A stretch of DNA of 64,000 nt from VRUE01 sp963807425 (GTDB lineage Bacteria > Actinomycetota > Thermoleophilia > Solirubrobacterales > 70-9), in contig CAWEBZ010000006.1 in the NCBI GenBank assembly GCA_963807425.1, positions 62,001 to 126,000 of the forward strand, written 5' to 3'. This document shows, piece after piece, positions 27,145-36,288 of the stretch (positions are counted from its first letter, which is position 1; every line of letters begins with the position of its first letter). The notes under the pieces were generated by a model. The model saw nothing but the letters and a program-made list of their open reading frames with translations, ran no database searches and was not told the origin of the DNA. Position numbers and translations under genes: made by a program.

Positions 27145-28170
27145 CTAGACCACCTTCTCATCTATGAGGCTCTGGGCGCAATCGACGACCGTCTCCTCGA
27201 CCGGACGGGGGGTCCAGCCGAGAAGCGTCTGCGCTTGCTCGCTCGACATCTCGACCTTCCTGCCGAGCTGGCTGACGATCGAGCGGACGCTGGGGTCGAA
27301 GATCCCCATCCCGCGCACGACGAAGTCGGGGACGCTTCGCTTGGGGACCTTCGGAGCGGCGGCGCCGAGGCGCTCACGCAGCACCGCGGCGACCTCCGAC
27401 ATCCACTGGAACTTCGCGACTGCGATGAAGCGCTTGCCGCCCGCCTCGGACGCAGTCATCGCCCTGATCTGCAGGTCGGCGACATCGCGCACGTCGACGA
27501 TGCTGTACCCGAGCCGCGGCGTCCCCGGCATTCCCTTCAGCAGCCGCTCGATCAGTTCGAGCGAGAAAGAGCGGTCGCCGCTCAAAACCGGGCCGAGGAT
27601 GGCGCCGGGATTGACAACCGCAAGCTTCTCGACTGCGCCCTGCTCTTTGACGAAGTCCCACGCTGCCCGCTCGGCGATCGTCTTCGAGCGCGTGTACGGC
27701 GTCAGCTTGGGATTGTCGGCGTCGGTCCAGTCCCGCTCGGTGAGCGGCACCGGCGAGTGGCTGGTGCTGCCGCCGACCGCGGCCACCGAGGAGGTGACGA
27801 CGACGCGGTCTGCCCCGGCCTCGAGGCTCGCCTTCAACGCCCTCAGCGTGCCTTCACGTGCCGGGACGATCAGCTCATCGGGGTCTTTGGGCTGCACCGG
27901 CGGGAACGGCGAGGCGACGTGCAGGACGTAGTCGCATCCCTCGGCAGCCCGGTCCCAGCCGTCGTCGCTGCGCAGGTCCGCTGCCAGCACCGAGAGGCGG
28001 TCGCCGGCCTCGACCTGGGAGGCGACCGCGACGCGGACCTCCGGCTCGCGCGAGAGGTCCCGCACGGTCGTGCGTACGGTGTGACCGCGGCGCAGAAGCT
28101 CGATCACGCACCAACTTCCCAGGAACCCCGAGCCGCCGGTAACCAGGACCGTCTGCGTCTGTGCTGTCAT
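27145..28170 (-). CDS. NAD-dependent epimerase/dehydratase (dihydroflavonol-reductase-like)
   Basis: 341 aa. The Rossmann motif is VLVTGGSGFLGSWCVIELL. The active-site Ser lies in RVVVTSSVAAVGG and the YxxxK pair in TPYTRSKTIAERAAW. This is the extended SDR group that includes aldehyde and flavonol reductases. The substrate is unknown. It is the first gene of the operon with formate dehydrogenase and class III alcohol dehydrogenase, so it may supply or remove an aldehyde; that link is inference. Confidence 0.85.
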   Translation of the reverse strand: MTAQTQTVLVTGGSGFLGSWCVIELLRRGHTVRTTVRDLSREPEVRVAVASQVEAGDRLSVLAADLRSDDGWDRAAEGCDYVLHVASPFPPVQPKDPDELIVPAREGTLRALKASLEAGADRVVVTSSVAAVGGSTSHSPVPLTERDWTDADNPKLTPYTRSKTIAERAAWDFVKEQGAVEKLAVVNPGAILGPVLSGDRSFSLELIERLLKGMPGTPRLGYSIVDVRDVADLQIRAMTASEAGGKRFIAVAKFQWMSEVAAVLRERLGAAAPKVPKRSVPDFVVRGMGIFDPSVRSIVSQLGRKVEMSSEQAQTLLGWTPRPVEETVVDCAQSLIDEKVV

Positions 28171-28235
28171 AACCCGAGGCTGAGGTTATCCCCTCGACTG
28201 CCGACGTCCACATCCGAATCGACACTGGAGGAATC

Positions 28236-28598
28236 GTGATCAGCAAGGCCGACTTCATTGGAGTCCCATCCCAGGACGCCGAGCGATCCCGCAGCTTCTA
28301 TATAGAGACACTTGGGCTGCGGCCAGACGAGAAGGGACAGTTCGAGTTCTGGGCCGGTGACACCTGCTTCGGTATCTGGGAGCCGGCGAGGTTCGGCATG
28401 GAGTTCGCGCCGCAGAAGAACGCCCACCCGGCGCTCCACGTCGACGACGTTGCCGCCGGCAGGGCAGAGCTCGAGGCCAAGGGTGTCGTCTTCAACGGCG
28501 AGATCATGGACACCGGGGTCTGCCACATGGCCTTCTTCTCCGACCCCGACGGCAACGACCTGATGCTGCACAACCGCTACGCGCCCTACGCGGAGTAG
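28236..28598 (+). CDS. VOC (glyoxalase-like) family protein
   Basis: 120 aa. KADFIGVPSQDAERSRSFYI is module one, and MAFFSDPDGNDLMLHNRYAP closes module two. The last metal-binding residue is not the usual Glu (NDLMLHN), so the activity is uncertain. The start is GTG with ggagg upstream. It is divergent from the C1 operon and lies 6 bp before a broken DUF2855 gene in the same direction. Confidence 0.78.
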   Translation: MISKADFIGVPSQDAERSRSFYIETLGLRPDEKGQFEFWAGDTCFGIWEPARFGMEFAPQKNAHPALHVDDVAAGRAELEAKGVVFNGEIMDTGVCHMAFFSDPDGNDLMLHNRYAPYAE

Positions 28599-28604
28599 GC
28601 GCCG

Positions 28605-29683
28605 ATGACCGACTTCCTGGTCAAGCGGGACGAACTCCGCGAGTGCCGCATCGCCGAGGCGGCGGCACCCGAGCTCGAGGCCGGGCAGGCGCTGCTCCGG
28701 GTCGACACCTTCGGGATGACCGCGAACAACGTCACCTACGCGGTCTTCGGCGAGGCGATGTCCTACTGGGACTTCTTCCCGGCCGAGGACGGCTGGGGCC
28801 GGGTGCCGATCTGGGGCTTCGCCGAGGTCGAGCGCAGCGAGGCGGAGGGGGTCGAGCCGGGCACGCGCCTCTACGGGTACCTGCCGCCCTCCTCGCACCT
28901 GGTCGTCGACGCCGGCCGACGCCGAGGCGAGCCGGGTTCGTCGACGGCTCGCCGCACCGGGCGGCGCTGCCCTCGGCCTACCACCGCTACCTTGCCGACC
29001 GACGCCGACTCCTTCTACCGGGCCGACACCGAGGCGATCCAGATGCTGCTGCGCCCGCTCTTCTTCACCTCGTTCCTGATCGACGACCAGCTCGACGACG
29101 AGGGGCTGGCGGCGCGCGGGCCGATCGTCATCTCCAGCGCCTCGAGCAAGACGGCGATCGCCGCCGCCTTCCTGCTCGCGCAGCGCGACGGGGTCGAGCT
29201 GGTCGGGCTCGACCTCGACCCGGCAACGCCGAGTTCGTCGAGGGCCTCGGGATCTACGACAGCACCGTCGCCTACGACGCGATCGATTCGCTCGAGCGCG
29301 GTCCCGGCGACCTTCGTCGACGTCGCCGGCGACGGCGAGGTGCGCCACGCGGTCCACTCCCACTTCGGCGACGAGCTCCTCCACAGCATGGCGGTGGGGG
29401 TGACCCACTGGGAGGAGCTCGGATCCCGGCGGCCGGCGATCTGCCGGGCCCGACGCCCGCCTTCTTCTTCGCCCCCGACCGGGTCAGCAAGCGCGCCAAG
29501 GACTGGGGCCGCGCCGAGCTCGAGACGCGCGTGGCCGACGCCTGGCACCCGTTCTGCGAGTGGACCGGCGGCTGGCTCGAGACGATTCCCGGCCAGGGCT
29601 TCGAGGCCGTGCAGGATGCTTATCTCGACGTGCTCGAGGGCCGGGTCGAGCCGAAGCGCGCCCACGTGCTGACGCTCTCGTAG
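28605..29683 (+). pseudogene. DUF2855-family protein broken by multiple frameshifts
   Basis: The family sequence is complete but spread over two frames. It begins MTDFLVKRDELRECRIAEAA, shifts near 28908, returns near 28995 (TDADSFYRADTEAIQMLLRP), shifts again near 29225 (GNAEFVEGLGIYDSTVAYDA), returns near 29310 (ATFVDVAGDGEVRHAVHSHF), and shifts near 29430 to end in VEPKRAHVLTLS. At least five shifts are needed. DUF2855 proteins resemble zinc-free MDR reductases. Codon use is still clean in each piece, so either the damage is very recent or the sequence contains indel errors. Confidence 0.75.
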
Positions 29684-29698
29684 GGAGCTCGTTTGCGG

Positions 29699-30621
29699 CT
29701 ACGGGCTCGATGCGAGCCAGCGCCGCTCCTTCGAGCGCATCACCGGCGTGGCGACGAGGCTGCCGAAGCGTCGCTGCAGCGCCCCGCAGCCGCGAGTCGT
29801 GTCCGGCGGGGAGCAGCTTGGCCAGCTGGCGGTACTCGCGCGAGACCTGGCTGGTGCGAAAGACGGTGGCGATCGTCGGTCAGCAGGTCCGACGGCTCGG
29901 ACACCGTCGTATTGGCCAGCTCCTTGCCTTCGACGGTGATCCGCAGCTCCGCCGGATAGCTGCGAGCCGGGGGCGGCTGCAGCGCCGCCGCCAGGGCGGT
30001 GGCGATCGCCTCGGTCAGCTCAGTCGCGGACCGAGGCGGCGATCGCGCGAGGTCGCCCGGGCCCGTCCCTGCCCCTCCTTGGTCGGCACCAGGCGGGCGC
30101 CGCCCAGCTCTCCCTCGCCGAGCTCCTCAAGCATCCAGCGATCGCCGGAGGCGATCAGCACCGGAATTCCCTCGGCGGCGAGGCCCTGCGCGTACACCTG
30201 CACCTCGTTCAGCGACTCGCCGTCGAGCAACACCTCCATGTCCCAGACGAAGGTGTGCGAGCAGAACCCGCGCGGGTTGGTCGTGCTGGCGTGGTGGCCG
30301 ATGAAGACGACCGCGTCGAGCGGGACCGCCGTGGGCCTTCGTCAGCGAGGGTTCGGCCTCGACCAGGGCCAGCTCGGCGATCGGGCGCACTTCGATTCCA
30401 TCCGGCATACGCTCGCGCTCGACGTTGGTACCGACCATGTGCCAGTCGCCGACCGAGATCCGCTCGGCGCCCCCGTCGCGCAGAGCGGCGATTGTCGCGA
30501 GCACTTCGTCTGTCATCAGCGTGCGCCCGCGGGCGTAGGCGGCGGGATGAGAGGGCAGGCAATCGCCGTAGTCGTCGATGCCGGCGATGCCCTCCATGTC
30601 CGCGGCGATCAGGACGTTCAC
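29699..30621 (-). pseudogene. M55-family D-aminopeptidase (DppA-like), frameshifted
   Basis: The N-terminal part VNVLIAADMEGIAGIDDYGD carries the Asp and Glu zinc ligands. VFIGHHASTTNPRGFCSHTF, in a second frame, carries the conserved HxA-like loop. SLNEVQVYAQGLAAEGIPVL then continues. The C-terminal part shifts again (AELRITVEGKELANTTVSEP, then TVFRTSQVSREYRQLAKLLP, then VMRSKERRWLASSP). At least three shifts separate a GTG start from a proper stop. M55 enzymes remove D-amino acids from peptides, often in peptidoglycan recycling. It is divergent from the MMPL gene. Confidence 0.65.
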
Positions 30622-30716
30622 GGTGTCGCAGCCTAGCCCTATGGGTCCTCGCGGGTATCTTGCCGCTCCAGGTGGGGAGAGACGCACACATCGACCGGCA
30701 GGAGAGACGACGTCGC

Positions 30717-32843
30717 TTGCTGGACGGACTGGCGCAAGCGGTCACTGGTCGGGTCGGCAGGTGGATCGCGATCGCCGTCTGGATACCGCTGGCGATTGCG
30801 GGGGTGGTGTTGCACTCCCATCTCGATCAGGTCACAGCGGCAGGTCAGAGCAGCTTCCTGCCTGCGCACGCCGAGTCGACCGAGGTCGTGAAGCTGCTCG
30901 AAGGGCAGTTCGCCGGCGGAAGCGACGTGCCGGTGATGATCGTCTTCGGCCGCCACGGCGGGCTCACCGCTGCCGACAAGAAGGCGATCGGCAAGATCGG
31001 CGGCGGGCTCGAAGAACTGGGGATAAAGGGTGCGACGCAAGTCTTCGATCCCTACTCCGGGCAGGGCGAAGGGATCTTCGGCGAGGTTGCCAACCTGGCC
31101 AGGGGCGTTGGGCCGATCTCCCGCAACGGGGAAGCGGCCTTGGTCGTGCTGGCGCTTGACGCCGACGACCGGGGGGCGATCGTCGACGGGGTCGACGAGA
31201 TTCGCCGCTACCTGCACCGGCACCAGGTCGAGGGGCTGACCTCCCACGTCACCGGACCGGCGGGAATGGCCGCCGACCTAGAGCAGGTTGCCGACGAAGC
31301 CGGCGAGACCCTGCTGATCGCGACCGTCGGCCTGGTCCTGATCCTCCTTCTGCTGGTCTACCGGGCGCCGGCCCTGGCGCTGCTGCCGATGGTCTCGGTC
31401 GGCTTCGCCTACGCGATCGCCAGCGGGATCGCGTATCTGCTGATCGAGGCCGGTGCGATCACGGTCAACAGCGAGGGGACGATGCTGCTGCTCGTGCTGA
31501 CCTTCGGCGCCGGCACCGACTACTCGCTGCTGCTCGTCCACCGCTACCGCGAAGAGCTGTCGCGCGGGGCGGGGATGGAGGAGGCGCTGCCGCTGGCGCT
31601 GCGCGAGAGCCTGCCGGCGCTTGCCGCCTCGGCGGGGACGGTGATCGCGGCGATGCTCGTGCTGCTGCTCGCCGACCTGGAGTCGACCCGCTGGCTGGGC
31701 CCGATCCTGGCGATCGGGATCGGCGTCGTGCTGCTCGCCTCGCTGACCCTGCTGCCGGCGATCCTCTCGCTGCTCGGCCCGCGGGCGTTCTGGCCGGGGC
31801 ATGACTTCGGGGCGCGCGAGCCAAGCCGGCGCTGGGCTCGGATCGGTGACCTGATTCGCCGCCGCGCCCGGCTGCTCATCGTGACGATCTTCGCCGGCCT
31901 GATCGTGCTCTCGCTCGGCAACCTCGTCAGCCACGGCACGCTCGGCTTCGGCCAGGGGGAGACGCGGCCCACCGACTCGAGCCGTGGCACCGCCCTGATC
32001 GACGCCAACTTCCCGCCCGGGCTCGGCTCGCCCCTGAGCGTGATCGTCGACGCCGACAACGCGGTCGAAGCCGTGAAGCGGATGGAGAGCCTGCCGACGG
32101 TGAAGCTCGCGGTCCCGGCGGGGGTGTCGAGGGACGCGGAAAAGGCGATGGTGGCGGTGATCCTGCGCGGCGATCCCTACTCGGGCGGGGCTACCGACGC
32201 GGTCGAAACCCTGCGGGCGGAGATCTCGAAATTCGATCCGACCGCGCTGGTCGGCGGGGTCCCGGCGGAGAACCTCGATGTCGAGGACGCCAACGCCCGT
32301 GACACCAAGCTGATCGTCCCGGCGGTTCTGGCGGTCGTCCTGCTGATCCTCGCCGTCCTGCTCCGTGCGCTGGCAGCGCCGCTCTACCTGACGATCACCG
32401 TCGTCGCCTCGTTCGCGGCCACGCTCGGCCTGGTCACGTTTGGCTTCGCCGGGCTGGGCGGGGAGGGCATCGCCTTCAACCTGACCCTGCTCGCGTTCAT
32501 CTTCCTCGTCGCGCTCGGTGTCGACTACAACATCTTCCTGATGACCCGGGCGCGCGAGGAAGCCGCCGTGCACGGGACCCGGGAGGGAGTCCTGCGCGCC
32601 CTCGCCAACACCGGAGGGGTCGTCACCAGCGCCGGGCTCGTCCTCGCAGGCACCTTCGCGACGCTGACCCTGCTGCCGCTCGAGGAGCTGGTGCAGATCG
32701 GCGCCGCCGTGGCGATCGGCGTCCTGCTCGACACCTTCCTCGTCCGCACCCTGCTGGTCCCCTCGATCACCTACTTGATGGGCGATCGCGCCTGGTGGCC
32801 CAGCAGCGCGGGATCTGCCGATGGACCCGGCCCGGTACGTTGA
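30717..32843 (+). CDS. MMPL/RND-family transporter
   Basis: 708 aa with two repeated halves, each one membrane helix plus a large periplasmic loop plus five helices. GAGTDYSLLLVHRYREEL and LGVDYNIFLMTRAREE are the paired proton-relay motifs of MMPL proteins. The TTG start was chosen because ggagag lies 10 bases before it and the protein then begins LDGLAQAVTGRVGRWIAI, as is usual; a GTG at 30672 is the alternative. MMPL proteins export lipids or drugs. The neighbours do not identify the cargo. Confidence 0.88.
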   Translation: MLDGLAQAVTGRVGRWIAIAVWIPLAIAGVVLHSHLDQVTAAGQSSFLPAHAESTEVVKLLEGQFAGGSDVPVMIVFGRHGGLTAADKKAIGKIGGGLEELGIKGATQVFDPYSGQGEGIFGEVANLARGVGPISRNGEAALVVLALDADDRGAIVDGVDEIRRYLHRHQVEGLTSHVTGPAGMAADLEQVADEAGETLLIATVGLVLILLLLVYRAPALALLPMVSVGFAYAIASGIAYLLIEAGAITVNSEGTMLLLVLTFGAGTDYSLLLVHRYREELSRGAGMEEALPLALRESLPALAASAGTVIAAMLVLLLADLESTRWLGPILAIGIGVVLLASLTLLPAILSLLGPRAFWPGHDFGAREPSRRWARIGDLIRRRARLLIVTIFAGLIVLSLGNLVSHGTLGFGQGETRPTDSSRGTALIDANFPPGLGSPLSVIVDADNAVEAVKRMESLPTVKLAVPAGVSRDAEKAMVAVILRGDPYSGGATDAVETLRAEISKFDPTALVGGVPAENLDVEDANARDTKLIVPAVLAVVLLILAVLLRALAAPLYLTITVVASFAATLGLVTFGFAGLGGEGIAFNLTLLAFIFLVALGVDYNIFLMTRAREEAAVHGTREGVLRALANTGGVVTSAGLVLAGTFATLTLLPLEELVQIGAAVAIGVLLDTFLVRTLLVPSITYLMGDRAWWPSSAGSADGPGPVR

Positions 32844-32882
32844 GGCGAAGCCCTCGAGGGACCGCTACAGAGGAGTGTGCCG

Positions 32883-33326
32883 ATGACCGTAAAGGCCGAT
32901 TTCAGCGCCGAGGAGTGGGATGCGGTTCTGGAGGGACCGACGAGTGCCGGGATGATCGTCTCCACCGCTCAGCGGGGTGGCACCTTCCGCGAGGTATTCG
33001 CGATCGCAAAGGCCTACGCAGAGGCACGCAAGGAGCACGGCGACTCCGAGCTCCTCGATGAGATCGTCTCCAGCAAGCCCGAGATGGATCGCACCCGGGC
33101 TCATTCCCCCGAGGAGCTGAAGCAACACGGCCTGCAGCGGATTCGCGATGCGATCTCGCTGCTCACCGAGAAGGCGACGCCGGAGGAGGTAGAGGACTAC
33201 CGGCGCTTCGTCGTCTCGCTGGCAAACCGGGTTGCCGGTGCCAAGGCAGAGAAGGGCGACCAGTCCGTCAGCGACGCCGAGGGGGCGGCGATCGCCGAGA
33301 TCACCGAGGCGCTGGAGGCACGATGA
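32883..33326 (+). CDS. Conserved hypothetical helical protein
   Basis: 147 aa, no signal peptide. DFSAEEWDAVLEGPTSAGMI opens it, and the rest is mostly helical and charged (LQRIRDAISLLTEKATPEEV, then VAGAKAEKGDQSVSDAEGAA). The composition and the tail resemble small stress-type or TerB-like proteins, but I cannot place it. gaggag precedes the ATG. Its stop overlaps the start of the reductase gene (ATGA), so the two are co-translated. Confidence 0.65.
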   Translation: MTVKADFSAEEWDAVLEGPTSAGMIVSTAQRGGTFREVFAIAKAYAEARKEHGDSELLDEIVSSKPEMDRTRAHSPEELKQHGLQRIRDAISLLTEKATPEEVEDYRRFVVSLANRVAGAKAEKGDQSVSDAEGAAIAEITEALEAR

Positions 33327-33967
33327 CAAAGCTGAGATTCCAGATCTCGATCTCGCTGGACGGCTTCATCGCCGGCCCGAACCCGAGCGAGGAGCACCCG
33401 CTGGGAGAAGGGGGCGAGCAGCTGCACGAGTGGGGGCTCGAACTAGAGGCGTGGCGCAAGCCCCATGGCCGGGAGGGCGGCGAGGTCAACGCCAGCACCC
33501 CGGTGATGGAGGAAGCGTTCGACAACGTCGGCGCGGTTGTGATGGGTCGCAAGATGTTCGGCGGCGGCCCGGGTCCCTGGGGCGATGAGCCCTGGGAGGG
33601 CTGGTGGGGGGACGAGCCGCCCTTCCACGCCCCCGTCTTCGTGCTCACCCATCACGAGCGCAAGCCGCTGGAGAAGCAGGGCGGCACGACCTTCAGCTTC
33701 GTCACCGACGGGATCGAGTCGGCGCTCGCCCAAGCGAAGGAGGCAGCTGGTGGCAAGGACGTCTCGCTCGGCGGCGGTGCCGAGGTCGCTCAGCAGTACC
33801 TGAAGGCAGGCCTGCTCGACGAGCTAGAGCTCAACGTCGTTCCTGTCCTGCTCGGCGACGGCACCCGGCTCTTCGACAACCTCACCGAGGCGGAGGTCGA
33901 ACTGGAGCGAATCCGTGTCATCGACGCCCCCGGCGTCACCCATCTCAAGTACCGCGTCGTGAGATAA
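33323..33967 (+). CDS. Dihydrofolate-reductase-family protein (RibD C-terminal domain)
   Basis: 214 aa. LRFQISISLDGFIAGPNPSE, VVMGRKMFGGGPGPWG and DVSLGGGAEVAQQYLKAGLL are the fold's start, the NADPH loop and the RibD_C core. It is the full-length version of the protein split at 10194-10781, with the same GWWG...PPFHAPVFVLTHH segment. The substrate is unknown. It overlaps the upstream hypothetical gene by 4 bases. Confidence 0.88.
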   Translation: MTKLRFQISISLDGFIAGPNPSEEHPLGEGGEQLHEWGLELEAWRKPHGREGGEVNASTPVMEEAFDNVGAVVMGRKMFGGGPGPWGDEPWEGWWGDEPPFHAPVFVLTHHERKPLEKQGGTTFSFVTDGIESALAQAKEAAGGKDVSLGGGAEVAQQYLKAGLLDELELNVVPVLLGDGTRLFDNLTEAEVELERIRVIDAPGVTHLKYRVVR

Positions 33968-33983
33968 AAGCCTCGGGAGGCGC

Positions 33984-34466
33984 TCAGGCGACCGAGCCCG
34001 CCAGCTCCAGGTCGATCTCGAGCAGGTAGGGGGCGACTAGGCCCTCGTAGTCGGCCTTCCGCTCCGCCGGGAGATCCTTCCAGCCGGTTACCGAGCCACG
34101 ACAGATGTCCGCGCCGCAGAGGCAGCCGCCCGGGAAGTGCTCGATCGAGTAGTTGCGCATCGCGTAGTCGAAGGTGATCTCCTCGCCCTCGGAGATCGAC
34201 GCGCGAGCGACGAAGTTGCAGGCGCCCGTGTCGTTCAGCTCGACGCCGCAGTTGGGGCTGCAGGAGTGGTTGACCTTGGGGCCAAGGCCACCGTGCCGTG
34301 CCCACTTCGTGCGACTCACCTGAGTCGCGTGCGAGTCGTTCTCGGCGACCTCGCCTTCGAGCACACCGACCATCACCGTCTCGCCAACTTGGAAGCCGCG
34401 AGTCGCGCGAACGCCACCGCCCTTGCCGCCTTCGGGAGTACATAGCTCATAACCGACAGGATCCAA
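33984..34466 (-). CDS. SET-domain protein (lysine-methyltransferase-like)
   Basis: About 160 aa. KVNHSCSPNCGVELNDTGAC is the SET NHxCxPN motif, EEITFDYAMRNYS is the ELxYDY-like motif with the catalytic Tyr, and CLCGADICRGSVTGW is a post-SET CxC...C zinc cluster. All three parts needed for methyl transfer are present. The frame has no ATG; TTG at 34466 with gagagg before it is preferred over TTG at 34481. SET domains are mainly eukaryotic, and the bacterial ones methylate ribosomal or other proteins. It is divergent from the monooxygenase gene. Confidence 0.7.
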   Translation of the reverse strand: MDPVGYELCTPEGGKGGGVRATRGFQVGETVMVGVLEGEVAENDSHATQVSRTKWARHGGLGPKVNHSCSPNCGVELNDTGACNFVARASISEGEEITFDYAMRNYSIEHFPGGCLCGADICRGSVTGWKDLPAERKADYEGLVAPYLLEIDLELAGSVA

Positions 34467-34616
34467 GGGACCGCCTCTCAAATTGTTTGAGCGCAGCGAA
34501 ACTGCGCTCGATGACCATAGACCACGGTCGAACCGCGACCGAAACGCGCACCTTCTGTGACCGATCTCAAGCACAGCCTCTTTGGCTGACCAGCCAACGT
34601 GACACAATGTCGTGTC

Positions 34617-36119
34617 GTGGACGGGCCTTCGCTCGAGCATCTCGATGTGCTGATCGTCGGAGCGGGGCTCTCCGGGATCGGCGCCGCCTACCACCTAGAG
34701 GAGCGCTGCCCCGACAAGAGCTATGCGGTTCTCGAGGCGCGGGATGACCTCGGGGGGACCTGGGACCTCTTCCGCTACCCGGGGATCCGCTCGGACTCCG
34801 ACATGCACACGCTTGGCTTCCGCTTCAAGCCCTGGACAGAGGCCAAGGCGATCGCCGACGGCGACTCGATCCTGCGTTACGTCCGCCAGACGGCCAGCGA
34901 GAACGGGATCGAGGAGAAGATCCGCTTTGGCCTGCGCGTCGTCCGGGCCGAGTGGTCGACGGCGGACTCGTGCTGGACAGTTGAAGCCGAGCACAGCGAC
35001 GGCGGCGAGGCAGTACAGCTGACCTGCAACTACCTCTGGTCGTGCACGGGCTATTACCGCTACGACGAGGGCTACACGCCGCAGTTCGAGGGGACAGAGC
35101 GCTTCTCCGGGCCGATCGTCCACCCGCAGCACTGGCCCGAGAGTCTCGACTACGCCGGCAAGCGGGTCGTGGTGATCGGCAGCGGTGCCACCGCGGTGAC
35201 GCTGGTGCCGGCGATGGCGGAGCAGGCGGCGCAGGTCACCATGCTGCAGCGCTCGCCCACATACATCGTCGCGCTGCCGGCCGAAGACCCGATTGCCAAG
35301 AGGGTGCGGCGCGTGTTGCCGATCAAGGCCGCCTACGCCGTGATCCGCTGGAAGAACGTGCTTCTGCAGATGGCCACCTACCAGCTCAGCAAGCGCCGTC
35401 CGACCATCGTCAAGAGAGCGATCCGCAAGGGCAACGAACGCCTGCTTCCAGCCGGCTATGACGTCGACACCCACTTCAAGCCCCGCTACAACCCCTGGGA
35501 CCAGAGGTTGTGCCTGGTGCCAGACGGCGATCTGTTCGCGTCGATTCGCTCCGGGAAGGCCGAGATCGTCACCGACCGGATCGAGACCTTCACCGAGGAC
35601 GGCCTGAAGCTCGAGTCGGGCGCCGAGCTGAAGGCGGACGTGATCGTCACCGCCACCGGCCTCAACCTGCTCTTCCTCGGCGGCATGCAGCTGGTTGTCG
35701 ACGGTGAGGAGATGGACCCCTCGACGCGGATGACCTACAAGGGCATGATGCTCAACGACGTCCCCAACTTCGCCTTCACGCTCGGCTATACGAACGCCTC
35801 CTGGACGCTGAAGGCAGACCTCACCTCTGAGTACGTCTGCCGCCTTCTCAACCACATGGATGCCAACGGCTACAACCAGTGCGTCACCGAGATCACCGAC
35901 CCCTCGGTGACCGAGGAGCCTGTCCTCGACTTCACTTCCGGCTACGTCATGCGCTCGCTCGACAAGCTGCCCAAGCAGGGCTCGAAGGAGCCATGGAAGC
36001 TGCGCCAGAACTACGCCATCGACATCCGCGCGATCAGACGCGGCCCGATCGACGACGACTCGATGATCTTCTCGCGCGTTGCGCCGCAGCCTCGAGCGGC
36101 CGAGCCGGTCGCCGGCTGA
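34617..36119 (+). CDS. Flavin-containing monooxygenase, Baeyer-Villiger type
   Basis: 500 aa. The FAD site is VLIVGAGLSGIG (15-20) and the NADPH site VVVIGSGATAVT (188-193). Between them is the Baeyer-Villiger fingerprint FSGPIVHPQHWP (163-174, F-x-G-x3-H-x3-W-P). GGTWDLFRYPGIRSDSDMH is also typical. Such enzymes insert oxygen into ketones or oxidise alkyl groups using NADPH. The start is taken as GTG; another GTG lies 18 bases earlier. It stands upstream of a TetR-led set of catabolic-looking genes. Confidence 0.9.
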   Translation: MDGPSLEHLDVLIVGAGLSGIGAAYHLEERCPDKSYAVLEARDDLGGTWDLFRYPGIRSDSDMHTLGFRFKPWTEAKAIADGDSILRYVRQTASENGIEEKIRFGLRVVRAEWSTADSCWTVEAEHSDGGEAVQLTCNYLWSCTGYYRYDEGYTPQFEGTERFSGPIVHPQHWPESLDYAGKRVVVIGSGATAVTLVPAMAEQAAQVTMLQRSPTYIVALPAEDPIAKRVRRVLPIKAAYAVIRWKNVLLQMATYQLSKRRPTIVKRAIRKGNERLLPAGYDVDTHFKPRYNPWDQRLCLVPDGDLFASIRSGKAEIVTDRIETFTEDGLKLESGAELKADVIVTATGLNLLFLGGMQLVVDGEEMDPSTRMTYKGMMLNDVPNFAFTLGYTNASWTLKADLTSEYVCRLLNHMDANGYNQCVTEITDPSVTEEPVLDFTSGYVMRSLDKLPKQGSKEPWKLRQNYAIDIRAIRRGPIDDDSMIFSRVAPQPRAAEPVAG

Positions 36120-36149
36120 CCGCCGCCTCCTCGTTCACTTACGAATCGT

Positions 36150-36197
36150 ACGTGCCGTTTGTTAGGCACCCATATGGGCACATAACCGACGGCACGT
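36150..36197. repeat. Palindromic element A
   Basis: A 48-bp imperfect palindrome with outer arms ACGTGCCG/CGGCACGT, inner arms near GTTAGGCACCC/GGGCACATAAC and an ATAT centre. It lies between the monooxygenase stop and the TetR gene. A closely related element is at 58804-58853. Confidence 0.6.
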
Positions 36198-36264
36198 CTT
36201 CCGCGCTGCGAGGGGCTTCGTTCGTCAATGACGGCCATCACGGCTGAGGTGGAGTCTCGTGTAT

Positions 36265-36288
36265 GTTGCTGAACATGTGTTCAGTAAC
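36265..36288. promoter_or_regulatory. TetR-type operator over the regulator's own start
   Basis: GTTGCTGAACA-TG-TGTTCAGTAAC is a 24-bp dyad with one mismatched pair. It covers the ATG at 36275 and follows the ATG at 36263. The position suggests that the TetR protein encoded here represses itself. Confidence 0.6.

Noticed and set aside
25917..27161. 414-codon open frame on the same strand as formate dehydrogenase
   Set aside because: It is an alternative frame of a gene with clear FDH motifs; the translation is Arg/Pro-rich noise.
31278..32573. 431-codon open frame on the minus strand
   Set aside because: Antisense to the MMPL transporter; very rich in Asp, Gln and Arg, with no family signal.
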